The translations under genes were made by a program, and so were the position numbers. Under the pieces are notes generated by a model that searched no databases, was not told the origin of the DNA, and worked only from the letters and a program-made list of their open reading frames with translations. A stretch of 64,000 nucleotides of DNA from assembly GCF_017676345.1 (NCBI RefSeq), contig NZ_JAFFZM010000017.1, forward strand, positions 158,185 through 222,184, written 5' to 3'. This document shows positions 15,664-22,358 of the stretch, piece by piece. The stretch's first letter is position 1. Each line of letters starts with the position of its first letter. Source of the stretch: Streptomyces smyrnaeus. Its GTDB lineage: Bacteria; Actinomycetota; Actinomycetes; Streptomycetales; Streptomycetaceae.

Positions 15664-16385
15664 GAGCCCTCACCCGCCTCGGCGTACTCCGCTTCCCCGG
15701 GCTCCTGCGCCGCTTCCCCGGACTCGTCCGCCGCGCCGAGCAGCACGAGGTGGCGGGCGTAGTGCTTGAGGGCGGACCGGACCCTGCGGTCCTGGGCGCG
15801 CCACAGGGCCCCGGACTTCCCGGCGAGCCCCTTGGGGTGGTGCTCGATCAGCAGTACGACCCGGGTGAGGTCCTCGGTCACCGCGTGGAAGGTCGCCACG
15901 CCCTCGGCGCGGCCCGTGGCCGACTCCGAGGTCCAGGCCAGGCGCCGCTCGCGGCGCCGCGTGGTCGTGGACTCCTCACCTCCGATGGCATCGAGGAACC
16001 GGGGCCACTGCTCGTAGGCATCGTGGACCGGGACCGGCACATCGACGTACTCCAGGACGACGGTGGGCCCGCGGCCGCCACCCTTCTTGCGTTTGACCGC
16101 CTTGAGACGTCCGGCACCCACCTCGACGGCGGTGCGCACCGGGCCCTTGCCCGCCACGAGCTTCCGGCCGCTGTCCAGCGCCAGCCGCTGGAACCCGGGG
16201 CTGCTTCCCTCGGCCACGGCGTTGAGCCGGCCGGTGGTCCGCCCCAGGGTGCGGCCCACTCCCGTGAGCAGCTTCTCCGCCTCGGCCGCGGCCAACTCGC
16301 CCGCCGCCGCCTTGAGCCGGTCCACCGCCTCCGGGTCGACCGCGCCGAGCAGCTTGCCGCCGTTCTTGGTACCGATGTCAGCCAC
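15660..16385 (-). CDS. gvpZ: Gas vesicle cluster protein GvpZ with SRPBCC-like domain
   Basis: 241 aa from a GTG at 16385 with GGAGG upstream. The N-terminal half (KLLGAVDPEAVDRLKAAAGE ...) is helical and basic. The C-terminal half (about 125-225) reads EYVDVPVPVHDAYEQWPRFLD ... ATFHAVTEDLTRVVLLIEHHPKG, which fits a polyketide-cyclase/SRPBCC fold. Such proteins sit after gvpY in Streptomyces gas vesicle operons; their role is not established. The start overlaps the gvpY end by 8 nt. The tail is acidic (Glu/Ala-rich). Confidence 0.82.
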   Translation of the reverse strand: MADIGTKNGGKLLGAVDPEAVDRLKAAAGELAAAEAEKLLTGVGRTLGRTTGRLNAVAEGSSPGFQRLALDSGRKLVAGKGPVRTAVEVGAGRLKAVKRKKGGGRGPTVVLEYVDVPVPVHDAYEQWPRFLDAIGGEESTTTRRRERRLAWTSESATGRAEGVATFHAVTEDLTRVVLLIEHHPKGLAGKSGALWRAQDRRVRSALKHYARHLVLLGAADESGEAAQEPGEAEYAEAGEGS

Positions 16386-17100
16386 TGCTGCGGCCCTCCT
16401 TCGAGCCGCCGGCCTTCGCCGTGCGGGACCGCGGCTTCGCGGTGGCCGACGACTTGGAACCGGACGTCGACCTGGCGGCGGACTTGGACTTCGAGCCGGA
16501 GGCCGGCTTCGCGGTGGACTTCGGCCGGCTCCGCTTCGAGGCCGGGGAAGCCGAGGAGCGGGAGGACGACGTGGAGGAGGCCGCGGGCTTCTTCGCCGGT
16601 GCCCGGCGCGCCGTCTTGCCCACCGCGCTTCGGGCGGTGCCCTCGGCGGAATCGGTGCTGGCGGCGTCCTCGGTGGCCGCGTCCGCGGCGTCGGCGTCCT
16701 CGGTGGTGCGTTCCTTGATGGCATCGTCCGCAGTGGCATCGTCCGCCGAGTCGGCAGCCGGGCCCTTCGCGGGGCCGGCCGCTTCGGCGAGCTGGTCGCG
16801 GATGTCGAGCGCGCGCTCGTGCAGCCGGTCGGCCAGCGCGTTGACCTGGCGGTTGACCAGGGCGCCCGTCGCCGCCTCACCGGTACCGCGCAGATCGCTG
16901 CGCAGCTGCTCACCCATCTCCTTGAGCTGGGGGTTCTCGGCGAACCGCGCGGTCGCGGAGCGGGCCAGGGCCCGCGGGCCCTGGCCGAACCGCTTGCCCA
17001 GCGCGAGCGTGCCGACGCCGAGGGCGAGCTTGGCCTTCCTCGTCCGGCCCAGGACGTAGCCTCCCGCGACGGCGACCGCCATCGCCAGTCTGTCGTTCAT
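16378..17100 (-). CDS. gvpY: Gas vesicle cluster protein GvpY, low-complexity C-terminus
   Basis: 240 aa if started at the ATG at 17100, which overlaps the gvpG stop; an ATG at 17106 is equally possible. The start MNDRLAMAVAVAGGYVLGR gives a short hydrophobic segment. Residues about 20-85 are a helical domain (ARSATARFAENPQLKEMGEQL). The second half is an acidic Asp/Ala/Thr stretch followed by a very basic Lys/Ser/Ala/Arg/Pro repeat-like tail (KKPAASSTSSSRSSASPASK). That tail resembles histone-H1-like sequences. Position between gvpG and gvpZ identifies it; function unknown. Confidence 0.8.
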   Translation of the reverse strand: MNDRLAMAVAVAGGYVLGRTRKAKLALGVGTLALGKRFGQGPRALARSATARFAENPQLKEMGEQLRSDLRGTGEAATGALVNRQVNALADRLHERALDIRDQLAEAAGPAKGPAADSADDATADDAIKERTTEDADAADAATEDAASTDSAEGTARSAVGKTARRAPAKKPAASSTSSSRSSASPASKRSRPKSTAKPASGSKSKSAARSTSGSKSSATAKPRSRTAKAGGSKEGRSSG

Positions 17101-17333
17101 GTCCATGGGTTCCTGTCCTCCAACCGCGCGAGGAGCTCGTCCTCGCGGCGGTCGAACTCGTCTTCGTCGATCTCGCCGGCGAGCAACTGCCGCTCCGCCT
17201 CCGCGAGCTCGCGCTGGACGGTGGCGGGGTCGCGGTACTGGCGCTCCGCCTCGGCCTGCACCTGCCGCAGCACCCAGGCGGTGCCGCGCACCGGGGCAGC
17301 GGGCAGCAGCAGCAGTTCGCTGATCAGCCCCAT
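17097..17333 (-). CDS. gvpG: Gas vesicle protein GvpG
   Basis: 78 aa. It starts MGLISELLLLPAAPVRGTAWV, the usual GvpG opening, then forms one long helix (QVQAEAERQYRDPATVQREL, EIDEDEFDRREDELLARLE). GvpG is a small accessory protein needed for vesicle formation. It begins 26 nt after the gvpF stop and overlaps gvpY. The length is typical. Confidence 0.92.
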   Translation of the reverse strand: MGLISELLLLPAAPVRGTAWVLRQVQAEAERQYRDPATVQRELAEAERQLLAGEIDEDEFDRREDELLARLEDRNPWT

Positions 17334-17359
17334 GTCGGCCTCCCGGCTCCACCGGCCCG

Positions 17360-18133
17360 TCAGCCGGCCGCCGGTGCGGCCCGGACGCCGGCCGTCGCGT
17401 CTGCCGACGCGTCGGTCTTCTCGACGAAGCTGTAGGGCGGCAGCGGACCGTTCACCTTCAGGTCCAGCTGCGGTGCGGAATTCCCCAGCTCCTCGACGGC
17501 GGAGAGCAGTTCGTCGGCCGCTTCCCGGTCGACGAGGACGGAGAGGTTCGTCAGCCAGCCCGCGCTCTGCGGGCCCTCGCTCACCTCGGCGGCCAGCGGC
17601 TCCACCGCGTGGCGCAGCAGCGCCGCGTCGACGGGCTCCCGGGCCTGCACGGCGCGGGCGACCTTCTCACCGAGCGCCAGCTTCTGCTCGTAGCTGCCGC
17701 CGCCCGCCGCGCGGTTGGCCTCGCTCTCCGCGCGCAGTTCGGGCTGCTGCGCCATCACGACGTGCAGCACGGCCTCCTGGTCGTGGCTGGCCTTGATGTT
17801 GTACTCGACCTTGCCTTCGAGCGTGTCGAGGCGTTCGAGGAAGTGTTCGGCCCGCTCCACGAGCACCTCGCCGACCGTGCCGTCGTCCTCCGAGAGGCTG
17901 CCGAAGCGCATGGGCAGTACCACCCGCTCGGCGTTCACCTCCGCGAGGACCTGCTGGTGGGCGAGGAGCTCCCGGCGCTTGGGCCGCAGGTCCTCGGGTG
18001 CGTCGCTGACCAGTGCCACCAGGCCGTCCCGCTGGAGGATCCGCACCGGGCGGGGCGGGTCGCCCACGCCGGTCAGTCCTTCGCGCAGGTGCGGGGCCGG
18101 GGACCGGGTGATGCCGTAGACGTAGGTGCTCAC
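17360..18133 (-). CDS. gvpF: Gas vesicle protein GvpF (GvpL/F family)
   Basis: 257 aa. It begins MSTYVYGITRSPAPHLREGL and has the GvpF signatures LLAHQQVLAEVNAERVVLPMRFGSL (in parts: AHQQVLAEV, VVLPMRFG) and LDTLEGKVEYNIKASHDQEAVL. It ends LDLKVNGPLPPYSFVEK. GvpF binds GvpA and may keep it soluble during assembly. Its start overlaps the gvpA stop by 4 nt, giving tight coupling to the main shell gene. Confidence 0.93.
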   Translation of the reverse strand: MSTYVYGITRSPAPHLREGLTGVGDPPRPVRILQRDGLVALVSDAPEDLRPKRRELLAHQQVLAEVNAERVVLPMRFGSLSEDDGTVGEVLVERAEHFLERLDTLEGKVEYNIKASHDQEAVLHVVMAQQPELRAESEANRAAGGGSYEQKLALGEKVARAVQAREPVDAALLRHAVEPLAAEVSEGPQSAGWLTNLSVLVDREAADELLSAVEELGNSAPQLDLKVNGPLPPYSFVEKTDASADATAGVRAAPAAG

Positions 18134-18540
18134 TCCCGCTCCTCCTTCTTGCGGGTGGTGGTGCGTCGCCGCGTGCCGCCCTCCTGGGACTCGTCACGCG
18201 CCTGCTGGAACGCATCCGAGACGGTCTGCGCCGCGCCGCTGAGCGCGCCCTTGGTCTTTCCCTGGGCCCCGGACTCGGTGACCTGCCCCACCACGTCGGG
18301 CAGGCCGGGGCTCTTGTTGCGGCCCGATTCCAGGTCGAGGCGGTTGCAGGCCTCGGCGAACTTCAGATACGTGTCCACACTGGCGACCACGACCCGGACG
18401 TCGATCTTGAGGATCTCGATACCGACGAGGGACACCCGCACGAACGCGTCGATCACCAGTCCGCGATCGAGGACGAGTTCCAGTACGTCGTAGAGATTGC
18501 CGGTTCCGCCGCCTTGCTGTTGTGCTGGAGCGACAGTCAT
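18130..18540 (-). CDS. gvpA: Major gas vesicle shell protein GvpA with long tail
   Basis: 136 aa. The shell core, residues about 14-70, is NLYDVLELVLDRGLVIDAF, VRVSLVGIEILKIDVRVVVASV, then YLKFAEACNRLDL, the conserved GvpA fold that builds the vesicle ribs. Cyanobacterial and halophile GvpA proteins end soon after this point. Here about 65 hydrophilic residues follow, finishing in a basic RRRTTTRKKEERE tail. A strong AAGGAGG lies about 10 nt before the ATG. It is the first gene of the nine-gene operon; the 258 bp upstream contain candidate regulatory dyads. Confidence 0.93.
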   Translation of the reverse strand: MTVAPAQQQGGGTGNLYDVLELVLDRGLVIDAFVRVSLVGIEILKIDVRVVVASVDTYLKFAEACNRLDLESGRNKSPGLPDVVGQVTESGAQGKTKGALSGAAQTVSDAFQQARDESQEGGTRRRTTTRKKEERE

Positions 18541-18675
18541 GAGGCAGAGCCTCCTTCGCTTCTCTGGCGCCGTTCTCAGGCTTGGATTTCACGGTCAACT
18601 CCCGTGCTCACACGGAGAGTTCGCAGAACGGGGGCGCCTCGTTCCCGCGGTCGTGCCGCGGCGCCGGACGGGTAG

Positions 18676-18752
18676 CCCTCGGACCGAGGGTCAAACCCCG
18701 CGCTCCGCTTCCCGCCGGTCCGGAAAAGCAACTTGTCGGGCATATGCGACAA
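18676..18752. promoter_or_regulatory. Two dyads upstream of gvpA
   Basis: CCCTCGG-A-CCGAGGG (18676-18690) is a perfect dyad with one central base. TTGTCG-GGCATATG-CGACAA (18733-18752) has 6-bp arms around the palindrome GCATATGC. Both lie in the non-coding stretch between the hemerythrin stop (18799) and gvpA. They are 136-212 bp before the gvpA start, a place for repressor or activator sites. Next to the second dyad is an A-rich stretch (18750-18787) that is unusual in this genome. Confidence 0.4.
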
Positions 18753-18798
18753 AAAGGAAGCCGAAAAAGGCGGCAAAAGGAAAAGAACGATCGGCGGG

Positions 18799-19254
18799 CT
18801 ACTCGCCCCCGGCACCGTCCAGCAGCCAGCGGGAGGCCGCGGCGCCCAGCTCGCGCAGCTCCCGGCCGCGGAGCCGCTCCCGCAGCGGTGCGAAGACCTC
18901 GCCCTCCTGGCTCGCGGCGTGCTCGCGCACCTGGTCGAGCAGCGCGCTCATCCGGCGCTCGGCGGCGGGTGAGCCCGGCTCGGCGGCCCTGAGCTCCCGG
19001 ACGGTCACCGCCGTCGCCTCCCAGCGCTGCCGGGCAGCGTCGACGATCTGCTCACCGTCGGGCAGCAGCCGGCGGACGACGGGGTGCAGCGTGTGGCCTT
19101 CCGCGAGGGCGTGCCGTTCCAGCCCGGCCAGCAGCTGCTCGGCGAGGGCGGCGCGGCGCTCCGGGTCGCGGGTCGCCTCGTAGGCCGCGACGAGACGCTC
19201 GGCCTCGGCGTGATCGTCCGCGAGCAGTTCGAGTACGTCCGGGCGGTGTGCCAT
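18799..19254 (-). CDS. Hemerythrin HHE-like protein
   Basis: 151 aa, all helical. The metal-ligand pattern of hemerythrins is visible: ELLADDHAEAERLV (first His), LERHALAEGHTLHPVVRRLLP (second cluster) and VREHAASQEGEVFAPL (third cluster). Some canonical glutamates are replaced (HALAEGHTLHP instead of HA..EE..LHP, and EHAASQEGEVF), so iron binding may be altered. Proteins of this type bind O2 or NO or sense redox state. The gene lies directly upstream of gvpA on the same strand and is divergent from the 56-aa ORF and gvpO. A link between oxygen sensing and buoyancy is attractive but only inferred. Confidence 0.82.
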   Translation of the reverse strand: MAHRPDVLELLADDHAEAERLVAAYEATRDPERRAALAEQLLAGLERHALAEGHTLHPVVRRLLPDGEQIVDAARQRWEATAVTVRELRAAEPGSPAAERRMSALLDQVREHAASQEGEVFAPLRERLRGRELRELGAAASRWLLDGAGGE

Positions 19255-19334
19255 CGCCCCTCCTTGGTCCGGTTTCGGACATGGTGACCGCTACGCCCCA
19301 GTCACCGTTTCGCCCCTGGGAGTGTGGGGACTCG

Positions 19335-19360
19335 CCTCCGTAGGTGACTACGGAGGTGAT
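19335..19360 (+). promoter_or_regulatory. Hairpin that buries a perfect Shine-Dalgarno sequence
   Basis: CCTCCGTAG (19335-19343) pairs perfectly with CTACGGAGG (19348-19356) around a GTGA (GNRA-type) loop. The right arm contains the Shine-Dalgarno sequence GGAGGTGATC (19352-19361), which is fully complementary to the 16S rRNA 3' end. The GTG start of the 56-codon ORF follows at 19366. If the transcript begins upstream of 19335, the ribosome site is masked until the hairpin opens. Confidence 0.65.
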
Positions 19361-19365
19361 CCCAC

Positions 19366-19536
19366 GTGCAGCAGAACAAGACCAGCACCCGTGACGAGAG
19401 CGCCAGGGATTCCGGCCGCCCGGCGGCCAACGCCCCGCGGACGGTGCTCCGCCCGGACGGTCCGATGGGCTACGGGCCGCATGCGCCGGCCGGCGACCGG
19501 GACCCGGAGTCGCACATCTTCCGCGGCGAGGACTGA
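19366..19536 (+). CDS. Small hydrophilic protein upstream of gvpO (56 aa)
   Basis: Starts with GTG 4 nt after a 10-nt perfect Shine-Dalgarno sequence and ends TGA at 19536. The product begins MQQNKTSTRDESARDSGRP and ends PESHIFRGED; it is hydrophilic, without cysteine, signal peptide or membrane segment, and looks disordered. No family recognised. The unusually strong ribosome site argues that it is translated. It precedes gvpO on the same strand (gap 122 bp) and diverges from the hemerythrin gene, so it may share the gvpO transcript. Confidence 0.6.
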   Translation: MQQNKTSTRDESARDSGRPAANAPRTVLRPDGPMGYGPHAPAGDRDPESHIFRGED

Positions 19537-19658
19537 CCGGCCGGGCGCCGGCCCCCCACCCGTACCCGGCTCCGTCCGGTTCACTCCGCCGCGCAGCGGG
19601 CACCCGCCCGGTCCACCGACGCTCCCCCGGCACGGACGGGGAGGGAGGAGGACCGCGC

Positions 19659-19952
19659 ATGAGTGACAAGCAGTCGGACGTGGAGGCCAAGGGTCCCGGC
19701 ACCGCACAGGTCCTGCGCTCGGCACGCGAGGCCATCGAGGAGCTGACCGGCCTGGAGGCCGAGACGGTCTCCTCGGTCGTCAGAGGTGACGACGGAAGCT
19801 GGACGCTGCACGTCGAAGTCGTCGAGCTGCGCAGGATCCCGGACAGCGTCAGCATGCTCGGCTCGTACGAGATGACGCTGGACGCGGACGGCGAGCTGAC
19901 CGGCTACCGCAGGCTCCGCCGCTATGAACGCGGCAGGGCGGACCCCCGCTGA
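19659..19952 (+). CDS. gvpO: Gas vesicle protein GvpO
   Basis: 97 aa. The GvpO domain is clear: AREAIEELTGLEAETVSSVVRGDDGSWTLHVEVVELRRIPDS (in parts: AIEELTGLEAETVS, GSWTLHVEVVELRRIPDS) then LGSYEMTLDADGELTGYRRLRRYERG. A GGAGGGAGGAGG sequence precedes the ATG. GvpO is thought to influence expression or assembly of gas vesicles. In the Streptomyces clusters I remember, gvpO precedes gvpA on the same strand; here it is on the opposite strand, separated by a hemerythrin gene and a small ORF. Confidence 0.9.
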   Translation: MSDKQSDVEAKGPGTAQVLRSAREAIEELTGLEAETVSSVVRGDDGSWTLHVEVVELRRIPDSVSMLGSYEMTLDADGELTGYRRLRRYERGRADPR

Positions 19953-19982
19953 GCACCGTCGAAGAAGCTCCATCGCCGAAGA

Positions 19983-20015
19983 GGCACAGTCAGGTCAGGG
20001 CACAGTCAGGTCAGG
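19983..20015 (+). repeat. 16-bp tandem repeat at a convergent gene end
   Basis: GGCACAGTCAGGTCAGG lies at 19983-19999 and again, sharing one base, at 19999-20015; a further GTCA follows. The second copy covers the stop codon of the phosphatase gene (20011-20013). It is probably a local slippage duplication. Confidence 0.75.
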
Positions 20016-21846
20016 TCACGTACAGCGTGAGGAGCGTGGCATCGTCCTCCGCCTCGTGGCCCAGCAGCGTGGAGACCAGGCACTCGGTGGCCGCCTGGGC
20101 CGTGTCGCTGCGCCCCGCGCACTCCCGCACGGCTGCCAGCAGAGCGGCGACCCCCTCGTCGAGGTCCATGCCACGGCGTTCGATGACCCCGTCCGTGTAG
20201 CACAGGAGCAGATCACCGGCCTGCAGCTGGGTGCGGTTGATCGGATAGGCCGCCTCCGGGGTGACGCCCAGCATCAGTCCGTGCTCGGCCTCCACCAGTC
20301 GCGCCACGCCGTCCCGCACCAGGACCGGCGCCGGGTGCCCCGCGCTGGCCCAGTGGAAGACCCGGGTGTCGGTGTGCAGGTGCCCCACCACGCAGGTCGC
20401 GGTGGTCTCCAGGCCGCCGTAGTAGACGACCTCGCCCAGCGCCGTCGTCAGCTCGGCCGCGTTCTCGTCGGTGTAGGCGAGCCCGGCCAGCGCGGAGCGC
20501 TGCTGCACCGCCCGGCTGGCCGCGTCCACCCCGTGCCCCGAGGCGTCGCCGACCGCCAGCAGCACCCGTCCGTCGGGCAGCTCGCGGCACTTGTACCAGT
20601 CGCCGCCGACGCCCGAGTCGGAAGGGACATAGGCCGCGCTCACGGACAGCCACGAGGGGGTGAGCACGCCCAGCGGCGGGGTGAGCGCCCTGCGGAAGGT
20701 CTCGGAGACGCGGCGCTCGGCCGCCGCCTCCTGCCGCAGCCGCTCGGCCTCGGACAGCGCCCGCCCCAGCTGCTCCTCCTGCCCGGTGATGTCCCGCGCG
20801 GCGAACAGCAGCGACTCCGGCACCTCGGCGCCCTCCGGCTGTGCCTCGCCGAACCAGCGGATCCGCCGCCGGCGGCCCTCGACATGGACGGTCAGCTCGT
20901 GTTCGGGCACATCGCCGCCGGCCAGCAGGGTGCGCAGATCGGCGACGAACGCCGGCACCTCGGCCGGTTCGATCTTCCGCCCCACGGTGAACAGGTCGGC
21001 GGCCACGTCCCTGGCCGAGGTCACCGACCGGGCCGTGCGCTCCAGCTCGGAGTACCCCTCCGGGGTCACATGCTCGGGTGGCGGTGCCGTGAGGCCCAGC
21101 AGTTCGCGCAGCCCCTGCGACCAGCGCATCCTGCCGCTGACCAGGTCCCACTCCGCCCAGCCGAGCCGGCCGCCCTCCTGGATGCGGCGGGTGAGCCTAG
21201 CCTCGCCGACCGGTTCCCAGTTCGTCAGCAGCAGCCCCTCGTCCGGCAGCAGCGTGACGGTGCCGCGCAGCCGGGCGCGCTGGAGGACGCCGTCGATGAC
21301 GTCGACGTAGTCGATGGTGTCGCTGGAGACGGGCGTGCCACTGTCCAGCGCGGCGCGGTAGACGTCGTACATCCCGCTGGTGCGGATCCCCGGCCGGGTC
21401 TCGGACAGCGGCTTGCCGAGGAAATCGTAGGAGCCGCGCTCCACACCGCTCAGCTCGAAGTGGTTGGCCCCGACGACGATGAAGTCCTGGACGGTGCCGT
21501 CCACGGCGTACTGCGGGCGCAGCACCGTCGAGCTGCCCCGCAGCACACCCAGCACGGCGGGCAGCCAGGACGGCAGGCCGGGCAGTACCGCCACGTCGCT
21601 GGGCGGCGGGGCTTCGGCGCCGTCGTAGGCGAACGGCCCGGACGTCGGCCGGTCGGCCGGGTCCGGCCGGTGCCCGGAGCGCGGGGAGCAGCCGGGGTGG
21701 GCGGGGCCCGCCTCGGCGATCCGGACGCGCGCACGGTGCCGGGCGCACGCGATGGTGCGCAGCGCCACCCGGTTGAGCTCTTGCAGCGCGCTCTGGGACG
21801 CGCGTGTGGCGGCGCCGTCCGCGGGGTCCACAGGCGAGGCATCCAT
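20011..21846 (-). CDS. PAS-containing SpoIIE/RsbU-type protein phosphatase
   Basis: 611 aa from the ATG at 21846; a GTG at 21906 could add 20 residues, and neither has a strong ribosome site. The N-terminal two thirds hold PAS-like sensor segments (VQDFIVVGANHFELSGVERGSYDFLGKPLSE in parts; GWAEWDLVSGRMRWSQGLRELLG; LLFAARDITGQEEQLGRAL). A short coiled coil (LSEAERLRQEAAAERRV) leads to the SpoIIE domain with its metal-binding motifs SGVGGDWYKCRELPDGRVLLAVGDASGHGVDAA (in parts: GVGGDWY, GDASGHG) and LLLCYTDGVIERR. It should dephosphorylate an anti-sigma-factor antagonist in a partner-switching pathway. The partner is not in the window. Confidence 0.9.
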   Translation of the reverse strand: MDASPVDPADGAATRASQSALQELNRVALRTIACARHRARVRIAEAGPAHPGCSPRSGHRPDPADRPTSGPFAYDGAEAPPPSDVAVLPGLPSWLPAVLGVLRGSSTVLRPQYAVDGTVQDFIVVGANHFELSGVERGSYDFLGKPLSETRPGIRTSGMYDVYRAALDSGTPVSSDTIDYVDVIDGVLQRARLRGTVTLLPDEGLLLTNWEPVGEARLTRRIQEGGRLGWAEWDLVSGRMRWSQGLRELLGLTAPPPEHVTPEGYSELERTARSVTSARDVAADLFTVGRKIEPAEVPAFVADLRTLLAGGDVPEHELTVHVEGRRRRIRWFGEAQPEGAEVPESLLFAARDITGQEEQLGRALSEAERLRQEAAAERRVSETFRRALTPPLGVLTPSWLSVSAAYVPSDSGVGGDWYKCRELPDGRVLLAVGDASGHGVDAASRAVQQRSALAGLAYTDENAAELTTALGEVVYYGGLETTATCVVGHLHTDTRVFHWASAGHPAPVLVRDGVARLVEAEHGLMLGVTPEAAYPINRTQLQAGDLLLCYTDGVIERRGMDLDEGVAALLAAVRECAGRSDTAQAATECLVSTLLGHEAEDDATLLTLYVT

Positions 21847-21937
21847 ATGTCGGTATTGTCCGCCCTGTGGGGCTTCTTTGCCGGGTGACGGGACCGCTCG
21901 TGGCACCGAGCGGGTCCCCGGCCGGGCCGCGCTCCCC

Positions 21938-21950
21938 TAGGCTCGGAAGC
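21938..21950 (+). promoter_or_regulatory. -10 box of a probably leaderless transcript
   Basis: TAGGCT at 21938-21943 is followed 7 nt later by the ATG at 21951, so transcription should start on or next to the start codon. The same TAGNNT-7-ATG pattern is seen before 32262 and 51352, and with 6 nt before 23167. Confidence 0.45.
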
Positions 21951-22328
21951 ATGACGGCAGACGAGGGGTCGGTACGGGTCGACAGCTGGATCTGGTCCGT
22001 ACGGCTGGCGAAGACCCGCTCCCAGGCGGCGACCGCGGCCCGCGGTGGACACGTCAAGGTCAACGGCGAGCGGGTGAAGGCGGCGCACGCCCTCCGGGTG
22101 GGGGACGAGGTACGGGTGCGGCAGGCGGGGCGCGAACGCATCGTGATCGTCAAGCGGCTGATCAAGAAGCGGGTGGGCGCTCCGGTCGCCGTCGAGTGTT
22201 ACCAGGACAACAGCCCGCCGCCGCCGTCCCCGGTGGAGGTCCCCGTCGTCGCCCGCCGTGAGCGGGGGGCCGGACGCCCCACCAAACGGGACCGCCGCGA
22301 GCTGGAGCGCCTCCGCGGAGAGCGCTGA
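21951..22328 (+). CDS. S4-domain RNA-binding protein, HslR-like
   Basis: 125 aa. The S4 domain fills residues about 9-75: VRVDSWIWSVRLAKTRSQAATAARGGHVKVNGERVKAAHALRVGDEVRV (in parts: RVDSWIWSVRLAKTRSQA, GGHVKVNGERVK, LRVGDEV). A basic tail (GAGRPTKRDRRELERLRGER) follows. HslR proteins bind stalled large ribosomal subunits carrying nascent chains and are heat-shock linked. No heat-shock operator is visible. The transcript is probably leaderless. Confidence 0.9.
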   Translation: MTADEGSVRVDSWIWSVRLAKTRSQAATAARGGHVKVNGERVKAAHALRVGDEVRVRQAGRERIVIVKRLIKKRVGAPVAVECYQDNSPPPPSPVEVPVVARRERGAGRPTKRDRRELERLRGER

Positions 22329-22358
22329 ACGACCCCCGCCCGGCGGCGCCCGGCCCGC

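Noticed and set aside
18496..19183. 228-codon plus-strand frame over the gvpA leader and hemerythrin gene
   Set aside because: Arg/Ser-rich shadow; the hemerythrin frame has recognisable motifs.
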